Of a DNA stretch of 64,000 bases, positions 1 through 10,610 are shown in pieces. Within the stretch, counting starts at the first letter, position 1, and each line of letters begins with the position of its first letter. The stretch spans positions 1-64,000 of the forward strand of contig NW_025881461.1 in NCBI RefSeq assembly GCF_002878395.1, written 5' to 3'. Source of the DNA: Capsicum annuum (lineage: Eukaryota; Streptophyta; Magnoliopsida; Solanales; Solanaceae). Under the pieces are notes generated by a model. That model ran no database searches. It was given only the letters and a program-made list of their open reading frames with translations, and was not told the origin of the DNA. The position numbers were made by a program, and so were the translations under genes.

Positions 1-324
1 ATTTATATATTGATATAATCTCACAACATGTATAAAAAATTTTAAAATTTCAATAATTTCAGTTAAATAATCCTCCTAAATAGTAATTATTTATCAATCA
101 TTATTTCTTAATTTATACAAATTAATATACATGTATAATATTTAATGCTCATATGGACAAATGAAAACCTAAACTTTCTATTCAATGACAGAATAGTGGC
201 TGCCACTGCCACCTAATTGTAGATATTTAACAACTTGCCCAAGGAAGAAACAATTAGTCACTTGCCATGAAAGTAATAAAATTAAAGGTAAGCCAAGAGA
301 ACCATTGTCGGTGCCGCTAAACCA
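1..324. other. AT-rich sequence, nothing recognised
   Basis: No open frame, repeat or motif that I can support. The sequence is AT-rich intergenic DNA with a slightly more mixed stretch near 185-320. Confidence 0.5.
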
Positions 325-1945
325 AATTAGTGGAGTGAATTCTTATATAATCACTCAAATTTTGAAAATTTTCTTTAAATATCACTTATAATTTTATTTA
401 CGATCATAATATTACTCAACTATTATTCTTTTCTTCAAAAAAATTAAACATCTCAAAAGTTATCTTCTCTTTGTTGACAGCATGCCATTAAGATTGCATG
501 TTTGTAAACAATATATCATTTAATTCATCAAACTTATTTAATCAAAATTATAATTTTATTTTTAAAAAAAATGCATTAGTTTAATTTGATGTTTAGGAAT
601 TCTTTACCACACTTAATCGTTACCATATTATTTTACATGCAACTTAAAATGTTCAGATAACTTATTTAAGTTAGTGATAGTATTTGCTTTAGAAAATAAT
701 TAATCTTTATAGAGAATTATATATAAAAATTTGAATGATCGTCTAGGAAAATAACTCTACAAAAAAAATATACATACATAAGTATGAGAATTTCTTCTTA
801 ATAAATTAATGTATTTTTTTTAAAAAAATAAGATTATAATTTTGGTTAAATGAGTTTGTTGTGTTAATATGTTTATTATTTTATTAAAAACTATGATATA
901 CTGATATGATATGCTAATTAGAAGAGGAGACTTTTGAGGTATTTAGTGATTTTTTAAGAAAAAAATTAATAACTACGTGATATTATTGTTTTAGCAAAAT
1001 TAAAAGTGATTTTTATAAGCGACTCCAAAAAATATTGATAACAATCCAAGAAAAAAAATACTCCCTTCGTTCCAAATTACCCGTCCCAAATTGAGATGAC
1101 ATATTGATTAAGAAAAACAATTAATAACATGATGTTTATATTTTAATTTAAAGAAAAAGTAATTAATGCAAAGGATAAAACATAGAAATTTTTTTGTCTC
1201 TTCTTGATTAATAAAAAAAAGACAAGTAAAATGAGAAATCAAATTAGGAAATTTGGGACGTGTAATTTGAGACGGAGGGAGTAGAAAATTTAAGTAATGG
1301 TAAAATATTTCTAAGCATGAAATTTTCTTCTTAATAATTAATATATTTTTTAAAGAAAAGAATAAGAATATAATTTTGACTAAATAAGTTTGATGAGTTA
1401 AATAGGTCTATTATTTTAAAATAACGATTTAATGATAGGGTCTGCCAATTGAAAGAGAAAGAGACGTATGAGATATTTAGATTTATTTTTTAGAATAATA
1501 ATGACAATTGAGTGATATTATTATCTCTAAAAAGTATAAAAGTATTTTTGTAGGCAATTCAAAAAATATGGGTGGCCATTGAGAAAAATAACCCTTACAA
1601 AAATATATGTCAAGTTTTAGTATCGATAAAGTTTTTCTAAATATAAAAAATTCTCTTTAATAAACTAATGCATTTTTTTTAAAAAAAAAATAATATATAA
1701 TTCTAGTTTGATTAAATGAGTTTGATGAGATAAATAAGTTTAGTATTGTAAAAGAAGAGGTTTGAATGACATGGCATGCTAATTAAGAGAGAAGAAGACT
1801 TTTGAAGTATTTAGTAATTTTCGAGGAAAAGAGTGATAGTTGATTGATCTTGTGGTCCTAAATTAAACTTAAGTGATATTTGAAGAAAATTTCTAAAATT
1901 TGGGTAACTATTTAGGGAATTTACTTTCACCAAATCATCTAATAT
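325..1945. repeat. foldback-like cluster of inverted and direct repeats
   Basis: The stretch at about 325-575, read on the minus strand, matches 1660-1940 read on the plus strand. Shared landmarks are GGCATGCT, ACTTTTGA, a purine-rich GAAAAGA run, AAGTGATATTT and a terminal ATTTACTTTCACCAAAT-like end. Two further imperfect plus-orientation copies lie at about 785-1045 and 1318-1590. The layout is one inverted copy followed by three direct copies, with outer ends that mirror each other near 321-342 and 1918-1938. This resembles a foldback or MITE-derived cluster. No coding capacity is visible and I cannot assign a family. A Stowaway MITE has inserted between the first and second direct copies. 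Confidence 0.6.
1061..1281. mobile_element. Stowaway-like MITE (Tc1/mariner type)
   Basis: The left end CTCCCTTCGTTCCAAATTAC and the right end, read in reverse complement as CTCCCTCCGTCTCAAATTAC, form terminal inverted repeats of about 32 bp that continue into CGTCCCAAATT. TA dinucleotides flank both sides (1059-1060 and 1282-1283), the target duplication expected for Tc1/mariner-derived Stowaway elements. The 221-bp length and the lack of coding sequence fit a non-autonomous MITE. Confidence 0.88.
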
Positions 1946-2534
1946 ATAGGTTAAGGATACATATATGACAATAATCAATTTAATGTAACAATTTATTGAA
2001 TAAATAAATAAATAAATAATCGTTCAATAAATAATACTACATTGAAATATATGGTTTATAGTATATCCTAACATATATCTCACACCAAACGATCCCTCAA
2101 TTACTTGAAATGTGTACTTTTGATTATTTTTCATAAATTACTCCTGTGTTATATTAAAGATTTACTATTATTCCATATTTGAAGATAATGTATAATTCAA
2201 ATTTAACATATTTATATCATAATTGAAAATTAAATATGTTAGTATATATTATAAGAATCAAAATCAAAAAGTATTTGTAACTGGTGGATCATTATCCTTT
2301 TTCATTAATCATAGCACATGTATGCTTTTTGCTCTACTATATAGATAGGAGGTTTTAATTGATTTCACTTTCGTGAAAAACGACTATATCAATACTAGTA
2401 TAGGTGTACGCATCTTGCGAGTATATCTCACTTTAATGAGTTCAAATATTACACTAAATAGGATATTTGTTTAAATAAGATGAATATAATAATTAAATTT
2501 AATATCTTTTGAATATGTAAATATGGAGAATTTA
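1946..2534. other. AT-rich spacer with an AATA microsatellite and a possible Helitron end
   Basis: There is a short AATA run at about 2002-2023. At 2393-2425 the minus strand reads as a small stem (CGCA, AGA loop, TGCG), followed within about 14 bases by CTAGT. That resembles a minus-strand Helitron 3' terminus, but the stem is only four pairs and the matching 5' end was not found. Nothing else is recognised. Confidence 0.3.
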
Positions 2535-3055
2535 TTTATTAAACCTAACCTGTACCAAAAATATTTTTAAAAGTCGATCGACATTCATCTATCACCTGTA
2601 AACAATAACAAAACAATACAATAATAGAGATATTAAAATGATACAACTAAATCTAACCTTTACATAAAAAAAATTCTCAAAGCCGATCAACATTTATCTA
2701 TCACCTGTAAACTGCAACAAAATAATACGACAAAAGTGATATCAAAACAATACAATTAAACTTAAATTTTACACACAAAAATTTCTCAAAGTCGATCGAG
2801 ATTCATCTACAAACTGTAAACTACCACAAAGTAACAAACTAATAGAGATATTAATTATGATAATACAACTAAACTTAACCTTTACCTAAAAAAAAATTCA
2901 AAGCCGGCCCACATTCATCTAGTATCTGTAAATTAAAATAAAATAATAATATAACAAAAATATCAAAACAATATAATCAAAGCCTAATTTTTACACAAGA
3001 AATTTTTCAAAGCCAATCGACATTCACCTACGACCTGTAAACTATAAAAAAAAAT
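2535..3055. repeat. five-unit tandem repeat, ~110 bp period
   Basis: A recognisable block (AAGYCGATCGACATTCATCTA then an ACCTGTAAACT-like stretch) recurs at 2571, 2680, 2789, 2901 and 3010. The spacings are 109, 109, 112 and 109 bp. Between blocks each unit has AT-rich sequence with ATATCAAAACAATACAA and AACCTTTAC-like words. The copies are clearly diverged, so the array is old. No coding frame spans it. Confidence 0.85.
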
Positions 3056-3415
3056 ATAATAGTGAGCACAAAGCTTTGATTTTGATCCAACTAATTCTTG
3101 TTTGAACAAAAATTTTGACCCTAAAGAATGATTTTGAATGAAGACAGAGAAGACACATATATACGCACATGTTGAATTCTATTATGCTAACAAAAACAGT
3201 GAAGAAATTGAGGGTTAGAAAATCAAGCATTCACTAATCTAGACATGCAATCAAATCAAGTTAGATGAGCATCAATAATATTCTTCCAATAGGCAAACCG
3301 GTTTGTTCTCTAGTTTAACGTACATCTCAATATTTATAGAAGTATTTTCTTAATTAATATAGTCTTATTTTATGAGTATTTTTCTAATTGAACAGTAGCA
3401 GAAATTTTTTTAATT
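3056..3415. other. unassigned AT-rich spacer
   Basis: No coding frame with family resemblance and no repeat structure beyond low complexity. Confidence 0.4.
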
Positions 3416-3598
3416 AATTTTTCTACCATATACTAGGTGGGACTATATTGGGTTTGTTGTTGTTGTTGTAATTCGGAAACAGCCTCTCTACTTCTTTAGA
3501 GGTAGTGGTATGGACTGCATACATTCTACCCTCCCCAGACCCCACTAGGTGGGAATATACTAGGTTTTTTGTTGTTGTTGTAATTTTCTTACCATATA
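3416..3598 (+). mobile_element. TS/SolS-type SINE, dimer-like copy with target duplications
   Basis: The body at 3478-3580 has the consensus 3' half of the Solanaceae TS SINE: GGAAACAGCCTCTCTAC, a CATTCTACCCTCCCCAGACC stretch, CCCACTAGGTGGGAATATAC, then a GTT-repeat tail. Directly upstream (3433-3476) lies the 3' end of a second copy, CTAGGTGGGACTATATTGGG plus GTT repeats, so the insertion reads tail, then body, then tail. Flanking 17-mers at 3416-3432 and 3582-3598 agree at 15 of 17 positions (AATTTTTCTACCATATA against AATTTTCTTACCATATA), the length expected of LINE-mobilised target duplications. The tRNA-like 5' head (A and B boxes) is missing, so this is 5'-truncated or rearranged. Confidence 0.85.
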
Positions 3599-3719
3599 TT
3601 TTAAGAATCTCATATATTTTAGGAAGTTTAATAGAAAGGAAAATATTAATTAATTCTCCTACCGTATATTTTAGGAGTCCCATATATTTTAGGAAGTCTA
3701 GTTAATATAATAAAAAATA

Positions 3720-3966
3720 CTCCCTCCATTTCAAAAAAATGATTTACTTTTTTTTTTAGTCCGTTTAAAAAAGAATGACCCGTTTTCTTTTTTGGCAATA
3801 CTTTAATTTTAATTTTCCACATGATATGTTTAGCACCACAAGATTAAAGGGCATTTTGATACATTTGCACAATTTTAATTTAAGGCCACAAGATTCAAAA
3901 GTCTTCTTTATTTTTTTAAACTTTGTGCCAAGTTAAAGTAGGTCATTCTTTTTTAAATGAAGGGAG
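3720..3966. mobile_element. Stowaway-like MITE
   Basis: The left terminus CTCCCTCCATTTCAAAAAAA and the right terminus (reverse complement CTCCCTTCATTTAAAAAAGA) are inverted repeats. Both are bounded by TA (3718-3719 and 3967-3968), the Tc1/mariner target duplication. Length is 247 bp with no coding sequence. Inner sequences (AATGATTTACTT against AAGTAGGTCATT) continue the inverted pairing. Confidence 0.85.
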
Positions 3967-4157
3967 TAATTAAATAATAAATTAAGAAAATAGTGAAAAG
4001 ACAATTTTATTTAAAAAAAGTCTTTTAATAATGGGCAAAAAGTTCAAATCACTTTTTTAAGGATCTTCACACTTTTAATATATTATAGATTATAGATATA
4101 GATGTCATCAATTATTTTATACCTATATATTACTACATATTACGAGGGAGAATGAGG

Positions 4158-4948
4158 AGTTTTGGTAGTCCTCACATTCATCCTTTGATGAATCAAAGAG
4201 CTACACATGGCTTTATTTTTTACTTTTTCGTCTTTTCCTTGCATTTTCATTGCCCTCAGGGATTTTCCTTTTCCTTAGTTATTGGTATATTCATATTAAA
4301 ATATAGCAATATTTTTGTGGATCTATTATTGATTTTTTACTCTCATCAAATATTTATTAATTCGTTTCTGTTTTGATTTGATTCGAAATTTAAAAAAATG
4401 TATCATATATACTATATATAAGGGAGAACATCTCATTTTGGTAGTACTCACATGATTGTATTTTGTCTTTTTATTCTTAATTAAGTTTTAATGACCTTTA
4501 AAGATCTCATTCATTTTAGTAGATTTGAACAATTACATGTGCATTTAAAATATTATAGGAGTTTGGTAGTCCTCACATTCATCCTTTGATGAATCAAAGA
4601 GCTACACATGGCTTTATTTTTTTATTTTTTGTCTTTTCCTTGCATTTTCATTTCCCTCAGGGATTTTGCTTTTCCTTAGTTATTGGTATATTCATGTTAA
4701 AATATGGCAATGTTTTTGTGGATCTATTATTGATGTTTTACTCTCATCAAATATTTATTAATTCGTTTATGTTTTGATACGAAATTTAAGAAAATGTACT
4801 ATATATAAGGGAGAACAACTTATTTTGGTTGTCCTCACATGATTGTATTTTGTCTATTTTATTCTTAATTAAGTTTTAATGACCTTTCAAGATCTCATCC
4901 ATTTTAGTAAATTTAAACAATTACATGTGCATTTAAAATACTATACAA
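4158..4948 (+). repeat. tandem duplication, ~400 bp period
   Basis: GGTAGTCCTCACATTCATCC begins at 4164 and again at 4564, a period of 400 bp. Similarity continues through the whole unit (GATGAATCAAAGAGCTACAC, TTTTCCTTAGTTATTGGTAT, ACTCTCATCAAATATTTATT, GTTTTAATGACCTTT, ACATGTGCATTTAAAATA). Copies run about 4158-4557 and 4558-4948. Each contains one Helitron-5'-like block, so head-to-tail insertion of the same element or unequal exchange could both produce it. Confidence 0.85.
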
Positions 4949-5477
4949 AAATGATGAATCATAAAGAAATGATAGTGACACTATAAAATATTTATTTATC
5001 CAGTTAAATTTTTAAATTAATTCAAAATTTTATTATCGTCTTTTATGTGGGATAATAGTAATTTAATAAAAAAAAATTACTTTTTTTAATCCTCACAAGA
5101 AATTTGTGAAGCTTTAATAAACTTGTAAGAGCTCATTTAAGAAACATCTAAAAAAAGTATTTTATTGAGTCTGACTTTTAATTATTTACTTTATCATAAA
5201 TTATACAATAGTTTGTAGCATCAAATATTACTATATTAATCAAATATTGTACTATTTAAAAAAATGAATTAGCCAATGTAAAGTTTAATTGAGAAAAAAT
5301 AATGAAACTAATAATACATAAGGTAAAAATCAATTTAGATCGTTAAAGACATTCATTCAAAAACTTCCAGTAAAATAAAAAGGAGAAAATTTTTTGTGTG
5401 TGCATTTGTTTGAAAATGAAAATAAAGATTAAAATCTGCCATAAAAAAATATTATTTTTAACCTATAAAAGCTTTTA

Positions 5478-5712
5478 CTCCCGCCGTTTGAATTTATTTG
5501 TTTTGTTTTGACTTAACACAAAGTTAAAGAAAAAATAACGAATATTTTTGAATTTTATAGTATTAAACTAAAAATATGTAGCCAGGAACAAAATATTTTT
5601 TGATCTTATTGTTTTAAACATTCCACGTAGAAAGGTGAAATTAACCCAAAAAGAAAATAGATCATTTTTTTAAGACGAACTAAAAAAATAGGACAAAAAT
5701 TGAAATAGAATT
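5478..5712. mobile_element. degenerate Stowaway-like MITE
   Basis: The left end CTCCCGCCGTTTGAATTTAT follows TA at 5476-5477. The right end, at about 5690-5712, keeps the mirrored ATAGGACAAAAATTGAAATAG but has lost the terminal GGGAG. The interior (TTGTTTTGACTTAACACAAA) matches what I know of the class in this plant family. It lies inside the Helitron-like element. Confidence 0.55.
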
Positions 5713-6482
5713 TAACATTTTAAAAATATCAAAAAAATAATCAAACTAGACCATTAGCTAATATAAGATACAAAACAAACTAAAAGAAAAAATAGCAAGT
5801 AAAAAAATTACAAATATAAATGTTAATATAGTTTGGGCCCGGGTTTAGCACGGGCCAAACAATACTAGTACCTATATATAAGAGAGAATCTTCATTTTGG
5901 TGGTCCTCACAAGGACTTTTTTGGTATTTTTAATTTTTTTGTGAAAGAAAATTATTACACATGATAATTAATAGTGTCTTTTTATTACATATTTCCATTT
6001 TCACCCTTATTCTTTTTGTTAAAACTATTCCACTTGACTTTTTATAATTGACTTTTTCTTGCCACTTGTTAGATGATTATTTTAAATCAACAATCACTTT
6101 AACTCAAAAATTTACTTGTTAAACCTCCCTTCATCACTTGTTAGATAATTACTTAAACCTCTCTTTATTTTAAATCAATAATCACTTTAACTCAAAAAAT
6201 ATTCAAGCTAACTTTTAATTCAAAATAAAAATTTTCAATGATTTTCAACAACAACCTCATACATAGTTCTTTTTGATATTATTCGATTCTCAAAATATAT
6301 AATTAAAATGGGACAAATAGAATACTCTTGTAAGGGGTGTGAAAAAAATAAACAAGATAAGAAATATTTACATGTTGCAGGGATATATTAACCCATATTA
6401 TATATACTTATATATAAGATTATATTATTATATTTATATATAAGAGAGGATACGAAAATCTGGTAGTCCTCACAATGACATT

Positions 6483-6949
6483 ATTATAGAGAGGTCAACG
6501 ACTATGTCTATCTTAAGATCTCTCCCATGAAGGGAGTGAAGAGGTTCGGCAAGAAAGGGAAACTCAGTCCTCGCTATGTCGGTCCCTTCAGAATTCTCAG
6601 TCGCTTCGGCAAGGTAGCTTATGAGCTCGAATTGTCTTTAGATCTAGCCTCAGTCCATCCAGTCTTCCATGTCTCTTTGCTCAAGAAGTGCATAGGTGAC
6701 CCAACAATTGTATTCCCCATTCAGAGCATTGACATTCAGAACAACCTCTCTTATGAAGAGATTCCAGTTGAAATCTTAGACTATCAGACTCGTCGATTGA
6801 GGAACAAAGAAGTCCCTCTAGTCAAAGTTCTTTGGCAAGATCAGTCTCATGAGGAAGCTACTTGGGAAACAGAAGAAGATATGCGTACCAAGTACCCTCA
6901 CCTTTTCTCCGCCAATTTAGATCAAGCTCAAGGTAACAGTCCTTCTTAA
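6483..6949 (+). pseudogene. Ty3/gypsy chromovirus integrase C-terminus with chromodomain (truncated pol)
   Basis: This is the end of a chromovirus polyprotein; integrase inserts cDNA, and the chromodomain can guide it to histone marks. The open frame carries the integrase C-terminal signature around DYVYLKISPMKG, KRFGKKGKLSPRYVGPFRIL and VHPVFHVSLLKKC. A chromodomain follows at about residues 85-130, counted from the methionine at 6527 (YEEIPVEILD, VKVLWQDQSHEEATWE, MRTKYPHLF). The stop is at 6947-6949, and this tail frame has no internal stop. Everything upstream (gag, protease, RT, RNase H, integrase core) is missing; homology ends abruptly near 6483 against AT-rich Helitron-like sequence. 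The clade looks like Tekay/Del. Confidence 0.9.
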
Positions 6950-7264
6950 GCTTATTCAGTTTCACGTTCAGCATTCAGTATAAACTTGGTATCTATTGCC
7001 ATTGCATACTCAGATATGCGTTTATGTGTCGGTACAGTATTTAATCATGCATCAGCTATGCATTCTCACCTTGAGAAACTCAGTTTATTAGATTGCTCAG
7101 TTACGTATTCATGTATCAGTTATCCATGCATCAGATATGCATGATCAGTATGCTATGTACAGTTTGTCAGGTGTGAGATCATGTTCCAACTATTTATGTT
7201 CAGATCATTGTTTCCCCTCCCAGTCAGTTTCATTCGAGGACGAATGTTCTCAAGGGGGAGATAT
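6950..7264 (+). other. chromovirus 3' untranslated spacer and polypurine tract
   Basis: Non-coding spacer between the pol stop and the LTR. It contains TTCGAGGACGAATGTTCT, a motif shared with the other chromoviruses here, and ends in the polypurine tract CAAGGGGGAGATAT at 7251-7264, which primes plus-strand DNA synthesis directly before the LTR. Confidence 0.8.
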
Positions 7265-9970
7265 TGTAATACCCGTGCCTTTTCCTAGCTAGAAATCATC
7301 TCAAGAATGTTAGGACTTACTTTTGAAATGCAAATCTATTTTTGTACATGCAGTATTTTTGAGATTTTCACTTTCTATTACATGGAAAATTGAGTAGGCT
7401 TTTCAACGATACCAATTTCGTCCAAATTCGACATCAGACGAAGGAGTTATGGACGTTTTACTCGGAACTGTCAGAATCGCGCAGGTGCGACGGCCCAGTT
7501 GGTGGACTGTCAAACTAGTGATGGACCACCACTTGGACCGTCACTTCCAAGGCAGAAGGGCCCCATTCTGGTTAAGGTTTGACGGCCAAGTTGATGGACC
7601 ATCAACTTAGTGACAGACCACCATTTGGACCGTCAAAGCCATGCCAGTTGAGCCACATTCTGGATAAGGTATGATGGATGAGTTGACGGACCACCAGATA
7701 TTTGACGGACCATCACTCATACCGTCAACCCTTATCTAGTAAAGCCCATTTATGGTCCACGTCTGACGGGCTAAATAACGGTTCACCAAGATTCTGATGG
7801 ACCATCATTCAGACCGTCACAAGCAACATTCAGTTTATTTCCAGGTCATTTTAACAGGGGTATTTCGGTAACTTACCACTCGTCTATATAAACCCAATTA
7901 CACCCGATTTCAGCCACTTTTCATCATTCTTTCACTACAAACAACTAGGGTTTCTCCCTAAATTAAATCTTCAAGACCAAGACTCAATCTTCTTCAAGAA
8001 TCAAAGGATTTCAAATCCTTCCAGTTCAAAAACATCAAGAACCTTGAGTCAGGTATGCATAGTGTTCATCTATGGACCCCTTTCATTCATAGAGTTTAAG
8101 AACCATGATTTTAAATGAGAAACTTTGATTTCCTTGTTGCTATGTGATGTTGTTCATGACAATGACCATTGTTTAAACTTCAGAATATTATTTTAAGATG
8201 ATTTCCATGAAGTATGCATGTTTGTGGTTAAAACCCATGAAATTGGGTGGTTCAAGATGATTAACATTTGTTGAGAAAACCTATGCCCAAGGTGTGCATG
8301 CAAGGTGTTTGTTAAAATGCCTAGGATGCTAGAAGTCCATATTTACATGATTTTATGATGCCTAAATGACAAGTCCATATTAGCTATACACTCAATATGA
8401 ATTCCATGCTATTTATGTGTTGCTATTGTTGTGGTGTGAAACATGTGTGATAATGGAATTATAGAACATGTACACAAAATGTATCCATGCTTCCCCTACT
8501 ATGTTTGAGATGTTGAATAGACTCATAAAGTACACTATCTCTTACTTATGATATTATGAATTATGGACTCAAATCTTGTGATCAAGTCATGTCATCTGTG
8601 TCAGTTTCCTTCTATCGAGTCCTGGGGGTATTCATACCCAAAACTATAGCTGTGTGCCTAGAGCCATGTTATGTTGTCACGATATCTTCAGTCAAGCCAC
8701 GTTCCATAGAATTCAGTCAGTCATGTGACTTAGGAAACCTCAGAAACCTCATGATCTCAATTAGTTATCAGTATTATTCCATCAGTCAACGGAAATTCAG
8801 TAAACCCAGTTCATGCATAGTCAGTTAAGTCATATTCAGTCTCTTCAGATGGGAGTGGGAGTTAGCACCGAGCGAACCCAAGGATGAAAGCTCACCTGCT
8901 TCAGATGAAGGTGTGATTCTTAGAAGCAATCCTTGCGTTCCAGAACTATGTAGCCAGCATAGGTTGAGACATCAACACTGCCAGCTTGAAGGTTGATGGG
9001 GCGAACATCTGCCGTTCTCTTTTGGGGACACTACCAGATTTGAGGGTCACTCATAGCATGGTTTTACCCGTGGCACAGTATTGACACCCTTCCAATCAGG
9101 GCAGTGATTGGGCCTCAGTTCAGCTACTTTAGCATACATGGGGTATGTCGGTTAAACAACTACCTCCCACAGTTTTAGACTCAGTCTCAGTAAAAGAACT
9201 TAGATAGTTCTTCAGATATCCGTATACTAAGATTGTTAGATACAGTCAAATTTCAGTTATAGTATGGAACTCAGATAGTTCCATCAGATTCAGGACTGTC
9301 AGATACAGTCCCTCATGCTATCAGAACTATATTTTTAGCCATGTATTAGCGTACAGATTTAGCTATCACGTACTCACGATCTCAGTTATTATGTATGTAT
9401 GTTTGCACTCTTACGTTCATATCAGTCAGTCAGTTAGCATTATTCATGCATGTAAACCCTTTGCATTAGCCTACCTCACTCGTATACTCAGTACTCCAGT
9501 TGTACTAACGCATTTGCGCTATGGTGCATTCTTTTCATGTTACACCATAGGTTCAGAGACACGAGTTCCAGACCAACAGTAACAGTCGCATTCAACACAC
9601 AGAGTTCCAGTGAGTCCTCTTCATTCGAGGACGATATTACTTGATTTATTCATTTATTAATTCAGTTAGTTTTCAGTTTACGGAGTTAGTTGGAGACATG
9701 TTCCTTCAACTCCTTATTCAGACAGTACTTAGAGGTTTTCAGATTTAGTATTCAGATTCAGTTGTTTTGGGTATTTGCTACCCACATAGATATCATGTTT
9801 TGACAGTTTCTTTATTCAGTTGAACCTTATGGCCTATTGTTTATATTTTTCATATTTTACAAGTATAATATGCAGTGTACAGGTACAGATATTAGTCATG
9901 GGTTAGCTTGTGGTCCTTCGGGGTCATAAGTACCGTGTAGCATTCCGATTCAAAAAATCAGGGTGTTACA
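7265..9970 (+). mobile_element. chromovirus 3' LTR (2.7 kb)
   Basis: It begins TGTAATACCCGTGCC right after a polypurine tract and ends CAGGGTGTTACA, giving TG...CA boundaries and 2,706 bp, typical of Tekay-like elements. It contains short phrases shared with the other LTRs in this window (GCACCGAGCGAACCCAAGG, TTCCAGAACTATGTAGCCAG, GGTTAGCTTGTGGTCCTTCG). A TATA-like CTATATAAAC lies at 7885. The sequence at 7470-7830 is a run of imperfect repeats around GACGGACCATCA. Short open frames inside are not genes. The flank after it is ATATA; the left target duplication was lost with the 5' half. Confidence 0.85.
7884..7893 (+). promoter_or_regulatory. LTR TATA box candidate
   Basis: TCTATATAAA sits about 620 bp into the LTR, followed by C/A-rich sequence that could be the transcript start. 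It is the only strong TATA-like word in the GC-richer middle of this LTR. Function is inferred. Confidence 0.45.
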
Positions 9971-10610
9971 ATATACTATGAAGGAAGTTTGTACAAATAC
10001 TTTGGAGAAGAAGAAGATGAACAAAAAAAGAGTTAAAATTATTTTGAAGTTTTGGGACTATACAAATTTATATTTTATTTTCGATGAACCAATTATGATT
10101 TTCATGTTAATTGATTTTTCTAAGTACCTTTTATGAATTGAATATAGTTGTTTGTGAATAATTTTATTCACTGCTTATATGAAATATTAATAACATACTT
10201 TAAATAGTGAAATTTAAAATTTTTGATAATATTAAAAATGAATGTAGTGGTATCAGTTATTATCAAATTATTTTAAAAATATCTTTTTTGTTAATTGAAA
10301 ATTAATATTCTTTAAGCATAAGTTTTGTAAAAAGAACTAATTGACTCTTGAAGTTCATTTTAACCCCAAAAATAATTAATTTTGTATAAAACTAAATTTA
10401 AATCATCACATCTGTTTAGCATATATTTATGTCTTTTTTATCAAATTATAATTATTTTATATATTTTAAATGATGTTATTATAAAATATCTTTTTTTTTT
10501 AGTTTGGGTCTGGATTTAGCACGGACCTTAAAAACTAGTATTTGAATATAAACATAGATACATTTACCAAAAGTTGACTTATAATTTATTTATTTATTAA
10601 AACATCCAAA

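Larger units (their letters stand above)
4139..5868 (+). mobile_element. Helitron-like non-autonomous element(s) with a 3' hairpin
   Basis: The right end has the Helitron signature: a GC-rich hairpin at 5831-5860 (GTTTGGGCCCG, loop, CGGGCCAAAC) followed by AATA and CTAG at 5865-5868, with T next. Helitrons normally end in hairpin plus CTRR and insert between A and T. The left side has Helitron-5'-like blocks of the form TATATAAGGGAGAA ... TTTTGGTAGTCCTCACA, at about 4139, 4417 and 4795. Which block belongs to this 3' end cannot be decided by eye, so the element may be 1.7 or 1.07 kb. No Rep/helicase coding is present. No target duplication is expected for this class. Confidence 0.6.
5871..10538 (+). 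mobile_element. second Helitron-like element, split by a chromovirus
   Basis: Directly after the previous Helitron's CTAG comes CCTATATATAAGAGAGAATC, then TTTTGGTGGTCCTCACAA, the same 5'-like block seen upstream. At 10502-10538 there is a matching 3' end: GTTTGGGTC, a TGGATTTAGC loop, ACGGACC, then TTAAAAA and CTAG at 10535-10538. This hairpin is a diverged version of the one at 5831-5860. Another 5'-like block lies at 6432-6474, just before the retrotransposon fragment. I infer one element interrupted by the chromovirus 3' half (6483-9970). The AT-rich piece at 9971-10500 would be its own 3' interior. No captured gene is recognised there. Confidence 0.5.

Noticed and set aside
7265..9970. 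Short frames inside the LTR (for example 8556-8828 and 9391-9582)
   Set aside because: LTRs do not encode proteins; frames are not kept in the related LTRs.
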